This document shows, one piece after another, positions 36,165 to 59,725 of a stretch of DNA of 64,000 bases (position 1 is the first letter of the stretch; every line of letters begins with the position of its first letter). Both the position numbers and the translations under genes were made by a program. The stretch covers positions 574,501 to 638,500 of the forward strand of contig CM024191.1 of the NCBI GenBank assembly GCA_013433145.1. The letters are read 5' to 3'. This DNA comes from Ascaris suum. Its lineage: Eukaryota; Nematoda; Chromadorea; Rhabditida; Ascarididae. A model generated the notes under the pieces. It saw only the letters and a list, made by a program, of their open reading frames with translations, made no database searches and was not told the DNA's origin.

Positions 36165-39100
36165 TGATAAATCACTGTAGTTAAAACTGCATGATTCAAT
36201 ATGCGATCGATTTCATAAGTGAGGAGTCACCTCAAGAAGACTGCAGCACTTCTATTGGCATAAAATAATCTCAAAAAGAAGTGAAGTGTTTCGCATTAAA
36301 AAAAACGACTTTCGAGTATAACAACATAACAGCCATCTTCACTCTCTGAATTCTTTTTTCTATTTCCATGGTGAATATGCAAAAATCTTACTGGCAGAGA
36401 GCGCTAATGAGTTCGCTAGTTAGAGCGATAAAATTGAATCTCCGATACAAACGATGAAATATTCCTCGCCGATATGAAAGTGAAGGATAACTTCTAAAAT
36501 TTGTTCAGTTTTATATGCATTGTAATATTGTCACTTTAAATAAGCAAATATTTTGTAAAATTTTGCGAAATACTCACAAAAAATATTTTCTTGCTAATGA
36601 AGAGAGAAAAACAGAAATAATCTAATCATGAGAAAGAAATTCACTCTATGCTTTAATCAACATTCAGCTCATCATCTAGCAGTTGCATACGGTCGAGGCA
36701 AACATCTGTCTCATTAGGGAAGCAAGTATCTCCCTGCTCATACATTTTTCTTAACTGGCCACCATCGCTCAATGTACTGTGATGAAATATTTGACACTGT
36801 ATATTTTGAGAGAAAATATGAAACGCTTCTTATACGGTGACTATAAGAGTAAATCGTGCGGATTGCCACGTTATAAAACTAATAAATTTACAGTCCAAAA
36901 TATCAAAATTTAGAGTTCTAGATGGCCTCAGAATCAACGTTCTGGGAGGTGAGGGGAAGGAGATTTTATGGTATTATTTTCCTCTTCTTTCCTCTAATTA
37001 ATGTGCCATCAAATTAAATAACTTGAAGAGAAGATCGCAAGAAAATCAATATTTATGCTCTCATTTGAAGGAATAAAAGCTATAAAACACTAAATAACAA
37101 ATTAATTTTTGCACACATTCAATATTCTATGATGGGTCTTTTCAGCTATTATCGTACTGATCGGAATTAAAAGTACAAAAAAAATTCCCCGCTGTGTTCA
37201 TTGTTAAATAGATTGCGGCAGGCATTTTTAAATATCAATATTTTAGTGAAAATTTTGTTGCATTCGTTCTAAAACTTCGTCTATCTTCATGCCGATCGGA
37301 GAGTAACACCAAGTAAAGATGCAATACTTCATTTAGTTGATTATCTAAAATTCGTCTAATGAAAGCATTTTGCAATTAATTATGGAAAAAAAAAAGCGCT
37401 CTAAAAGCCTTATCAAGAAAATACCTTCAAATCAGCCACCTCTAACGATTTTCAGCAAAGCTCTCGTTCGAATCATTTGTAAAACGCTTATTTTTCGATC
37501 CGGATGTAATTTCAAGAACGAAATTCAAAAATTAGTTTTTATCACTTGAAGAGATCTATTTCAATACGTTTGCGATAATATAATGCAGAAATTGCATCGA
37601 GCGGGCCGAATGGCTATGGTATCGGTGATACCGAACGTTGGTATGGTGGGCGTACAAATTATCCCATCACATACACTTCACGTATGCAAAATGGATTTGC
37701 AACATTGCCAAGGACAATGGTAATACAGCATTACAGAACCTCTTTCAAAATAACCCCCCCCCCTCCCGTCCATCACTTTAAGCTGTTAACAGATAATTAT
37801 ATGAAAAAATGCCTACCCGAGTAATTCAGTATATAATCATGCCGAAGCGTTCAATTCGACATGTGGCAGAATGCTTTCCCTTGATTTCGTTTAAAATTAG
37901 AAAAAACTGTTGCCCTTTTTTGGCTAGTGGGATTTACATATGGACGCACAATCAGTGGGATTACTTCTTTTTAAACTACTATATGAATTCGTAAATTAAA
38001 CTCGCATATGTAAATATAAATCCGTAAATTATTCAATTTTCCCATCATCCTCAATGGTAAATTGTAAATTCTTGAGAACTAAGAAGATCTTAAGTTCGAA
38101 CGAGCCGAAAGTTGAACTAACTTAAAAACTCGACCACTAATTGAGAATAAAAACAAGAAAGAACAGTTTTAAAAGGAATTCGACTTATTTGGCAATAAGT
38201 AAACCGGGTAAAGGTTTCACTATAAATCTAGAAAACAGGCTGAAGATGGAGCACAAGAGGAAAAAGTTATTGTGTGATGCCTAGAGTGTACTCAGAAGCC
38301 ATCGCCGCTCGCAGGATATCAACATGTGTTAGTCAACTGTCCTGTTATATATTACTCTCGGGTGCCAAGTAGCAGTTCGCAAAGAAAATATCATGAAAAC
38401 CTAATTATAAGACCTGGTATTTGTAGATGTTCGAGCTAAACAAAGAGTGAGGGGAAGGAACGGGAAAGGAGAGGGTGGGGGGCGGAAAGGACGGCACAAC
38501 TAGGTGGAATCTACTGACTTTTCTGATCCCTTAGCAAGCTCAATCTTCATATTGAAAGCACATTGCTCTAACATAATGAGAGACATGAATATATAAGTAT
38601 GAAATTTTTGAAGAAAAACGAAAGGATCCACGTTAAATACACATCACGATGCAAAATAAATCAAACGCAGTGAATGCTTATCTAATGGATCAACGCACCT
38701 TGAGATGACACTGAACAATAGTTGCAAATATTTCCGGGCGCCCGCATTCCGAATAAGCCATCTCAAATCTTTTTCATTGCTCATTATTTTCACTTCTAAT
38801 ACGAGAGTGTGTCATTCGCGTAACAAGAGCATTATAAAAATCAAATGCATCATTGAAGTTTAGGGGAAAGATTTATTACCAAGCATACAATGTTGCCCTC
38901 AGTTTAAAATATTCGCCTTCTTATGGTGTGATACTTACTTTCAAGCATAAGCGGCAATGGGAGTAAAAAGAGTGCATTTTAGGCGAATCTCCATACTTGC
39001 CATTTGTAAGCGTCGATTACGATATATGTCTCTTGCATTACTCTCGAAGATCGCTGAGCAGATGGAATTGGATGTGTGGAAGGGGAAGTGAAACCCGCCG

Positions 39101-40886
39101 ACTTCACCCCGTTTTTTTTGGGAAAAATAAATACGGAAGGATTTGCAACAAAGTCGACCCAATGTCGAAAAGATAATTTTATGAGGCTTATGGAACACCA
39201 CCAAAACTTATCGCGAGCATACTCTTCAATAAATGGATATTGCAATCGAGAGTTGAGTAAGCACTGCATAACTCGTTAAAGAAGTTGGACTCTGAATGAC
39301 CTTAACCCATGGTCACTAGGCTGGAAATGATTCTGAAATTCCAATCGATATAATGCAGTTACTGGCAAAATGTATCGTAGATCATGCACATTATCGACGT
39401 TGCTGTGGCTTGAACTTATTCCCTTGAAAGAATATGATGATATAATTGTAAGCCAAAAATTCTTACAGAATAAAATCTTTGTTTTTTGTGAAATATATTG
39501 CGTTTGCGTCCATTTAATAGTAATGATAGTAATAGTAATAGTAAGAATCCACTACGTTCGTTCATTTGTGTTGTTGAATTTCGTGGATTTTCGTTGTAAT
39601 GCTTAGAAGATATTACAGTCAACCTTTAGAGTACATCCGTTGCGCTTATATCCTGAAATTGTATAAGAGAAACTGGCCTAGAATTCAAACCTAACTGGCT
39701 AGAACTCTGATCTCAATTCCCATAATCATTCCGAAAGATCGAAATGCTGAGCAAACTAATCGCAATTCCACAGTGAACCTGGGATAAATATTTCGGATAG
39801 TTGCGTGGTACCCAACAAAGCCTGCAAAACTTGATCAGCTAAACTATTCGACCGTTTCATTTGTGTCCGCCAACTTTTGGTTAATTTTAAGCTATTTATG
39901 CAAATTCAAAAGGCAATTTCGAACTGTCCGCAAATTAGCCGACGGGAAATGAATCGACCGAACCGATTCGAGCGATCGAGTTTTACATGACGCCATGATA
40001 TTGCAGTTAATATTACTGACATGCAGAAGTGTGGCGCGTAATGCGCAAATGGTTTCATCAGTTACGTGGTTTATATAGTTTGTTTTTCTTGTTGATTGTT
40101 TTAGTAAATACACCTGTCTCAGTTGAAGTATTTTTCTTGGTTTAATCTTGCTTTCTTTTGCGCTCTCTCCATAGTTGTTATGCTTTCGTCTTGCATGTGG
40201 GGTTTTCTCTTTCTGCATCTTTTTTTTCATGAAGCAATTTGCCAATTTTGTTGCAGTAATTAGAGTAGGCGAAGTAAGTTTGGCTGAATTTTCCCAAGGA
40301 AAGTAAACTTATAAACACTTTTCAGGTGGGGTGTCCTCAATTCAACAGGCTATATTGCTTAGGAGCTCTTCTTTAGGAGTTTCTCATTTAGGAGCCCTTT
40401 AAGCGCTTTTCCTTGCATTTACTTTTCTTAACGGACCATAGGTCTAATAAAGAGCTCAATATCCCTGCCAGTTTGCTGTATTAATGTAAGTCAGTAAAGG
40501 GATGTATGATGCAGGTAGGCTGAACTGCTAAGAACTGGACGGAGAAATGCTTCGGTGATTGCTGTAAAACGGGTAATTTCATCCCTATTGAAAGGTGTGG
40601 AATTTATAAACGAGTGACTTCTGAACTGAGATGCTTTCTTATCAAACATCACATTTTAGTTCTAGTTTACTTACTAGTAATGTGTATAAGGTAGGGGAAT
40701 ATTTGTTAAAAACCAAACTGCTAAATATCGTTAAGCTTTTCGTTTTATTTTCCTCCACTCTTTTGGTGTCTTCATTCGGGTGCGTTCAACTGAAACGACT
40801 AATTTATTCAGCTTCATTCGGGTTCAACTTATTCCGATCCATTCATTCTAATATTTATTCAGCCCACAACTGAAACAAATAGGTCG
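36165..40886. other. Gene-poor AT-rich stretch
   Basis: No exon with paired splice sites was found over 4.7 kb. A GC-richer block at 38940-39280 is open on both strands and may be a repeat fragment. Confidence 0.4.
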
Positions 40887-41787
40887 ATGCAGTTCACACC
40901 GTCAAGCCGTTTGTTGCGCTATTCGAAGCGATCAACTTCACGCCAGGTGCCATCCAGTCGTTGTGGACGTCAAGCAGCACGTCTTCCACGATCGCACGCA
41001 TTCTTCCACAAAGTTCAAAGGTCATATCTCGCTAAGGTAAGGGGCGCTTCTGGCTTCACTGCTTTTGCATATTACATCAATCATCTTTCTGCATGGCTCG
41101 ATGTAAATCCTAATTGCTTACAAATATTGCTAAACTCTACAGCTTTAATTCTACGCCATCTTGCAACCATCACCATTGTTTGTTGATTGTAGAGTTGTCG
41201 AATGCTAGTTAAACGTTTCATCCTTTAAGCACTCTTTTATGGAATTTGATCTCCATGATATTCAGGTGTGTCTCGTCACAGGTGTCTGTCTTTCACCGCA
41301 TTCACAGATTCGATAGTCCTTTGAGTATCTATCATAATCATCCGTGCATTCTCACTTAGCAGTATTGTACTCACTAGGAAAACAAATGTTGCAAATGTAC
41401 CGTCGATCATTGGCAACCGATTTCCCCAACTTCATTACGAGCACTCGTAAAGGGTGCTCGGTCTCATGCTTCATACAGGTGTGGAGCCGTATGAGGTCAG
41501 AAGCTCGAGGTATGACTTGAGGCTGTTTGAGATGGATGGTTGTTGAGGTTGTTGGTAGATTTGCATAGGCTCCGTGTTTCAGAAGTACGGAGACGTGTTC
41601 CCCCTATCAACGCAAATAATTCAAATGTAAACAGTGCCGCATAGAAAAAGTGAGGTGGTAGATATGAGTGTGTGCCAGCATGCTCGAGACTCTGTGAAGC
41701 TCGGGATTTTTGAGCGGAAGTGTTCTTCGACACTAGTTGGACTTTCCGTTGCAGTTCGCTGACAGACGTAGGAACGTCGAAATTTAA
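40887..41787 (+). CDS. Short basic protein, 4 exons, 85 aa
   Basis: Exons 40887-41036, 41479-41509, 41583-41626 and 41755-41787 join with phases 0, 1 and 0. The first exon starts MQFTPSSRLLRYSKRSTSRQ and ends at a strong donor (GCTAAG|GTAAGG); the others follow TTCATACAG, GTGTTTCAG and TTTCCGTTGCAG. The product is very Arg/Ser-rich without acidic residues in its first 50 positions. This suggests a mitochondrial or RNA-binding protein, but no motif confirms it. The last acceptor also opens another frame (SLTDVGTSKFKETCESNNFR), which would fit a phase-2 partner. A 103-codon minus-strand frame overlaps 41497-41808. Exon 1 is the most secure part. Confidence 0.45.
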
Positions 41788-42879
41788 AGAAACTTGTGAG
41801 AGCAACAATTTTCGAGAAGTCGTCGCAGTAAACTATGGTTATGATATCCAAAGATGCAAGGTCGCTATTATATTATGAATATGTTTGAAGCAAAACATTT
41901 CCTCAGCAGCCCTTTCTGGTATAAATTGATATAAGTGCAGAATGGCGTTGAGCTGTGGAAATGAATAAACAAATGAAGATGTTGAGAAGATGGTGGGGAA
42001 TATGAGATCAAACCGCATCGGAAACGTAACTTGAGCATAAGGAAGTTTGTTTTGCGCCCATAACTGTACTAATTTCGGACAGATTTCAATTGTGTGACGC
42101 ATTTTCTTTGTTAATCTCGAACAGTTACCTCAACCTGGATCCGGGAACCGCTCAGAAGTCCAGGAAAAATGTCATGACTCACACAGTTACAAGAGCGAGG
42201 CATTTTATGCGCTCCGCACTGTCCTGTTTTGCTCCGTTATGCGCGTATGCCAATTAACCTCACCTAAACGTTGAATTGTGACCAGGTCAAGATGCCATTC
42301 ACCCGGCTGCCAGGTCATTCAAATAAACCATCTGGTCTGCCTGATCTGCCAAGCAGTACATTAGTCGCGTTATACATTGTGTCTTTGATAAGACCATTCA
42401 ATGAAAGTGGATTTTTTTTTTCTGAGTTGAAGAGCCTTCATTCGACTTGCAGCGTTTGTGACTGTTCTTTGATGTAGCAAAAGTTTCTAAATAACAAGGG
42501 AAGTGTTGACATTGAGTTCCCACTGCTTTTGTTTTCAAGAATACGTCTTCGGACCATCAAGGGTAGTTGTGACTGAGGTGAGTCACCACCTCAGGAAGGA
42601 ATGATTTCTTCAGCTTTCAGGATGATGCATAGAGGTGATGTCAGTTAAGGACTCCTGATTCTTCACCTGCATGATAGTTTGAGCATTTAAATATATATAA
42701 TAAATTATTTACGATTGTGCACGAGTATTTCCTGACTTCTTAGTGACTATTCATGATGTGTTTTAGATATAACTCTTGAAGCGAAAATTTCTAAAAAAGT
42801 GTGCTGGATGCGGTATGTTTTGGAGCGCAAAACATGAATGCGCCAAACGCGTCACGTCTGCGGCAATTTTAAAAGCGCC

Positions 42880-54624
<11,745 letters not shown>

Positions 54625-55087
54625 ATTTAACACATCGTCCACAAATCAAGAAGTATTGCGGAGCAAATGCCGATCAGCGCCAATAGAGAAGTGAGTAGTC
54701 TGTCGTGCCTGAACGTCGATCTGGACGAAGAGTCCTGCATACAGTTATTACAGAGAAGACATCCTGGCTCACAGCCTCGGTATACACCACAGACGCTGTT
54801 GGCTCAATCACCTCGTTGATTCATTCCGTTGCCCTTTTTTCCTGTGTTGTACTGGTGCGCAGATTTTATCAGTTTGACCTCTGTGGAAAGTTATCAAAAT
54901 GCGAAGCGTTATCTGCATAACAGAAGTTCTGTCGGTCTATCGGAATACAAGTTTTTCGAAACAAAGATGTTTAGCAGCTGTATGATTTTGTGATAATCGA
55001 TATGTGATTCCCAATATTTTCACCGTTTAGGTAGTATTTGAGTGTATTTATCACAGCAGAGCTCACATAAATGCAAAAATAGTTGTT

Positions 55088-55141
55088 TAAGCGCCCGTGA
55101 CTGAAGCGGTTCTTTAAAAAGTTCGAGGTTTATAGGTTCGT
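55088..55141 (+). other. tRNA-like or tRNA-derived repeat sequence
   Basis: Starts GCCCGTGACTGAAGCGGTT and ends TAGGTTCGTATCGGGC, so 5' GCCCG can pair with 3' CGGGC. The inner parts resemble degraded A and B boxes (GGTTCGTATC against GGTTCGAATC). Only about 55 nt separate the ends and a full cloverleaf is not visible. A decayed tRNA or tRNA-derived SINE fragment is the likeliest reading. Confidence 0.3.
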
Positions 55142-55180
55142 ATCGGGCAACAAGCTTACAGCACACGCCATGTACAAGAG

Positions 55181-57529
55181 ATGACAGCGGTGAGCGATGA
55201 TTGCGCATTATACTATGCAAGTGAGGAGGATGATACAAGTTGTGATGGCTGTAAGTCGATTTTGTGATTTTCGTTGAACGCGTAGAAAACGAGTCATGCT
55301 TTATGATTTCATTAGAAAAGTAAGCATCAGTGTGCCATTGTGCTGCCTTATCGTTGAGGTGTTCTGATGACTAGATATTGTTGTACTTCAGTTGAATAGC
55401 TGTAATTCTGATATAGATCTTACTGGGTCGCTGTCATTTTAAAAATCTGCAGCTTTTTGAATTTATCGCAGTGAAGGTTTGAACGTTGACTGCTCCCGGG
55501 TTTAGGACTTGTATGTTAGGTTTTTTTCAAGCATACGCAATCTAGCATCCTATAGTGGTATGGGTGCAGCTGGCTGTCATGGACAGGCGTGTATTGATTT
55601 TAAGCAGCAAAACGACATGCTTTTTACCTCACTTGCCTCAAACCACTGGTTATTTTATCACAAGTTCTTGAGAGTAATTAATCGTCTGTAAATTTCGAAG
55701 GTTCTGATTTTGGACTGGAACTTCAGTAATAGCCCATTTTTGCTAGGCGCAGATGAGCAGCAACCGTCAACCTCAACGATGTGGCGGCCTCGACCAGTTC
55801 GGTTCGTGGCGGGACCACAGCCTGCTCGTGTAGTGCGGACCAATCAGTCCACTGGCTCCCGAGTCGACCAGTTCGCGGGCGCCACTCTCGACTCGCTGAA
55901 AACAATCGTTTATAGGAAGGAATACGAAAATCAGGCATGTGCTTGTATATTTGCTGCTTCATTGCGTTTCGCCTGATCCAGTATCCAGTGACGAGATGTA
56001 GAAGTGACGATCATATTCAAGACGACAACCTCTGGAAAGTGAGGCATCGTTTGTTTTCAGTAATTGATGCTTGAGGAGATGCTCTACATCAATCACGCTT
56101 ATGCTTCTGGTGCAGGTAAGGTTTCCTTGGTTAGGAGAAATAGGTATATAGGTGACCATGCTCTTTCAGAACTGCTGTCCGCAAACCTTGTCATGTAGTG
56201 GGCATAAAGTTTTAGAACTTCAGAACCTATCAGTCTAAACATCGTCCTTTAGACCATTTGTAGTCATCAGAAGTTATCTTCATCGGCCGTTTCATCTGGA
56301 ATGACTAAGTGGAGATGGAGATTGTTAAGAGCGAACCACTTCTACCGTCTAATGTCATGCCATTTCATCTGCACTAACGAATCTCGTGCAGCTATGTTGT
56401 AACAAAATGCGTATTTTAGTTTGTTCATATCATTAAATGTGCTCTCATTCATCATTTATCCAAGAATTTTGAAATTTTGAGTGTTTCAGTGATGATTGAT
56501 GTAGTCTTTTCGATGTTCATATCCTCTTCACAATTTGTGTGAATATTTTTGATCGTTATGTTGTTCATTTTGGCTCCGCCAGATTCATATGTTTTCGTTT
56601 AGGAAAGATTCAGTGCATTGCTTGATCGTGTCGAGGCTTTTTTGGATCGTTTGGAGCGTGCAGGCGATGTATTTATCGAACAGGTTCCTTTTTTTCGTTT
56701 TGCGGAGTTGTCCAGGATTTCTTTTATCTCGTTCATGAGGGAGCGGGTTTAAGAATGCTCCGTTCTTTTTTTTTAATTTGGGCTCCGTGGGGCGAAGGCC
56801 AGAGATTTGTTGAAGACAAAGCTACTGCAAGAAATACTTTTTTTGCTAAACTTGTTGAATAGAGATAATCTTTGCTGAACTGTCAGAAAACTACATTTTT
56901 CAAGGCTAAAATGAGTACGTTGCTTTCATGTTACGCAGGAGCAATATGCCAGGTTTTGCTGTCATTTTTGGCGAGAAAGGAGGGAGTGAGGGGGAGGGGT
57001 GGAGAGGAAGTTGGTGTACGAACGATCACCCTCAGCTCCGAGTGTGAGAAAGATATTTGGACCGCACATCACAGCTAATCACTCTCTTATTTTTCTTACA
57101 TCTAAGAAGTATAATAACTTCATTGAAGGTATGGATGGCTAATGCGCAAGTCGGCGATCAGCAGGAAGTTCTGTTGGCCGAGGATGGCGTACTTACTGAG
57201 AGCGCGGCGACCTTCGGAGTTAACGATGGCTACGTTAGCGCGATGGGAGCTCACAGTTCTTGAGCTGCTGATGTCTGTATGGCTATATAACAGTACATCT
57301 GCCGTCGGTCGACGAGAGGAAGCAGTGGAAGGTTTCGTGCAGAAGAAGCTTGCTTTATGTTACATCATCCACTTGTTATAGGACGTGCGCCTTTTAAGGT
57401 CACATGTAATGATCAATGATACCAGATTCATGTCGTTCTCATGATTGGTTCCATTGTGCTGTTTTTGTGTGATGTGTTTGACTTCTTTGATATATACACT
57501 CGAGTTTGCAGGAATATAGGTGGGGGTGA
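55181..57529 (+). CDS. Small acidic/coiled-coil protein, 6 exons, 173 aa
   Basis: Exons 55181-55250, 55747-55934, 56603-56683, 57129-57255, 57294-57331 and 57512-57529 join with phases 1,0,0,1,0. The product begins MTAVSDDCALYYASEEDDTS. A Pro/Arg-rich linker (MWRPRPVRFVAGPQPARVVR) follows, then a long amphipathic helix (YENQ|ERFSALLDRVEAFLDRLE), an acidic segment and a Trp-containing end (ERKQWKEYRWG). There is no signal peptide or membrane span. The helix spans two exons across an intron whose donor would be CAG|GCATGT (GC type). The fourth intron is only 38 nt and the last exon 18 nt. It lies 556 bp downstream of the large gene on the same strand. No family was recognised; an adaptor or complex subunit is a guess from the coiled coil. 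Confidence 0.72.
55935..56602 (+). other. Probable second GC-AG intron
   Basis: The exon ends GAAAATCAG followed by GCATGT, and the acceptor is TTTCGTTTAG. Phase-0 joining continues one amphipathic helix. GT donors 5-11 bp downstream would be phase 1 and would break the frame of the next exon. Confidence 0.5.
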
Positions 57530-58180
57530 AAGGGCAGGAGGAAGGAATTTCTATTCTCAATTATGAGCAGTAAAGGTAAGACAGTTCCCACCTTCTGCGT
57601 GAGATCAGCTAATAAGCTTTCCCCATCATATAAGTACCTCACGCATTCCAAATTCACCGTGCATAGAGAGAATCTATTCTCCCATCATCCAGGCTTCGTT
57701 AGAACCACCTAGTCAGGTTTACGCTGGAGCGCTTACACGTATTTTTTTTTTCTCTGCGACATTTTATTCTCAGTATAAGGCCTAAAAGTCCTATTCTCAC
57801 TTCCATTTAAGCCAACATGAGCATGACTCGTTACATCGAATTTGAATTTCTCAACCCTTCTTGACCCCTCCCACATGGAAAGAGTGAGTCATCGGGGACG
57901 AAGGTGATCTATGGTTAGGTTGTTTGACGCACACTTCATTCAGAATTGTGTTAGTTATCGTAACCAATGAAGCAGTAACGACAGAAGAAATCATATGAAG
58001 TAAGCGCAATGGCAACACAGGGGAATTTAGAGGTGTCGCCACGTGGCAACAGCACAACAAATAATGATCCTCAACACTAGGACTGCACTGTCGAAAAGGG
58101 AACGTCTTTCGCGACCCCCGATACACATCGTTTCAATAATCAGATGAGAGAATGATCATATAGGCAATAAAAAAAAGTAC

Positions 58181-59501
58181 GTCACACAAAATACGTCCAG
58201 TTTCAAAGCTCCAGCCGCTAAACACTATCTGGTCGAATCCTTTCAGCGGCCATAGTTTCATTCCCTGGTCCAGTTTATCGATACGAATGCCTTCCAGAAC
58301 TTTTCCATTGGAACTCACGTGACCACATTGCAAGGAGTACTCAACATTTCATATGTTTATCAACACTCAAACCTAGGTTATGTGGTTGCAATGTTTCTAA
58401 AGCGCTATTCTGTGCCGGAAACAACCAGATCCTTCAAAGCTCAGCGGTCCCTTCATCAAAGCTACAGAGAGTGCTGAGAAGAAAAAAAAACCAACGATCG
58501 AAACGTAGAATCTTACATGCTTCCCTCCTCATCTTCTCCTCGCCTTATACTTCACCTTTTCTTAACAAAAAAAGCACAATAATCCAATCCAAGCGTACAA
58601 ATTTGCGAAACAAAGCACTCGACAACAGGCGTCATACAAATTCGTGCTCACACAAGGAAAGGACATCGAGTTGGCGTTCCCTTGTCGCAAGATATGCCAC
58701 ACATGTCGTGAAAGCGCCTCTGGGCGGCACATCCAGCAGATGAAATCAGCACGCCGACATCACTGAAAGAAACAGACTCAGTGAGAACATGAAATACCTT
58801 CAAACATGAGCATGTAAGCAGGAACTCGGAAATGTGGGCACTACTCCCCTTCGCTCTTTCAAGCAACAGAAAATTTATGCAGATATCCGACAATGTTCTC
58901 AAAATACGAAGGGAGTGGTTATTCAGTGAGGTCATCCGGGTCCCGCTTTCCTGGAACGGCAGTCTGCTGTGCTCTCATTCATTCAAGCAGCATCGCATGA
59001 TGTTCCGACCTAGCCTAGCTGCCTCAACAAGCACCCAAAATCACAACAGACCACAGAGTGTGGCAACAATATGCTCCACTCACACATTTCACCACAATGC
59101 TTCCCCTTCTCGCTCCTATTGTCAGCTTGCGACTTCCCACAAATGCCCACGTTATTTCAAAACAAAAGAAATTAGAGCAAATTTAGGTGCAGCAGATGTG
59201 ACAAATTGAGCACAACGATGACCTTGATGTACTGGAGGGAGTATCTTTTAATAATCGATGGATATAAACCTATTGTACCTTGTCGCATCCCCAACAGTGC
59301 TGTGCAAGAGGCTCGTGACTTGTTTGAAGTATGATACGGTCGCATAGCAAAACGTGTTGAGCCCTCTTCGGGGATAGTAAACATAAATGTGTGTGGGCGA
59401 CGATCGACGTTGTCGCCGAAGATGAAGTTCAGCTGCTGATTTCCTTCCTCGTCGCCTCCTCGAATGACCACTGCTGCACAGATGGATGCCAACATATTCA
59501 T
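58181..59501 (-). CDS. Three-exon gene model, 3' end open (245 or more aa)
   Basis: Exon 1 (59501-59223) starts MNMLASICAAVVIRGGDEEG. It includes GDNVDRRPHTFMFTIPEEGS, and a good acceptor just upstream (TTTACGATGCAG, 59521) could serve trans-splicing. Exon 2 (58950-58654, acceptor GCCGTTCCAG) has long helices (SLRILRTLSDICINFLLLER) and several Cys. Exon 3 (58339-58181) reads GKVLEGIRIDKLDQGMKLWP and GFDQIVFSGWSFETG. All joins are phase 0. The donor of exon 2 (CTT|GTGTGA) is weak; GTGAGC two bases on, joined to CTTCTCAG near 58465, gives an alternative short end (TLCSFDEGTAEL). The 3' end beyond 58181 is unresolved; 57.85-58.13 kb has possible further exons. Family unknown. Confidence 0.5.
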
Positions 59502-59551
59502 TGATTCTTCTTCGTTGTTGCTGCATCGTAAATTAGCTCAGCTTTACACAG

Positions 59552-59589
59552 CAATCAGACTGGCAATACCACTGTGCATTTAGGTTCAA
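59552..59589 (+). CDS. Possible 38-nt exon upstream of the plus-strand membrane gene
   Basis: Bounded by CTTTACACAG and a good donor (TTCAA|GTAAGTGG). One frame reads NQTGNTTVHLGS, echoing SQTGNQPLVVFSS in the exon at about 59780. The other reads QSDWQYHCAFRF. Phase and partner are unresolved. Confidence 0.28.
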
Positions 59590-59725
59590 GTAAGTGGACT
59601 ACAACTTCAACCCGAAAGATGTACCGCAAAGCTTTAGTATCTTTTTTCATCTGCCCTCCAAAGTGCTCAGATTTGTGGCAACTTCCATACTGCGCAAGTT
59701 CCAGTTATACTAGAAGAGAGTAATG

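Noticed and set aside
57851..58126. 91-codon minus-strand frame as a certain last exon of the 58-59.5 kb gene
   Set aside because: It follows a good acceptor, but no donor of matching phase in the preceding exon is convincing, so it was not included.
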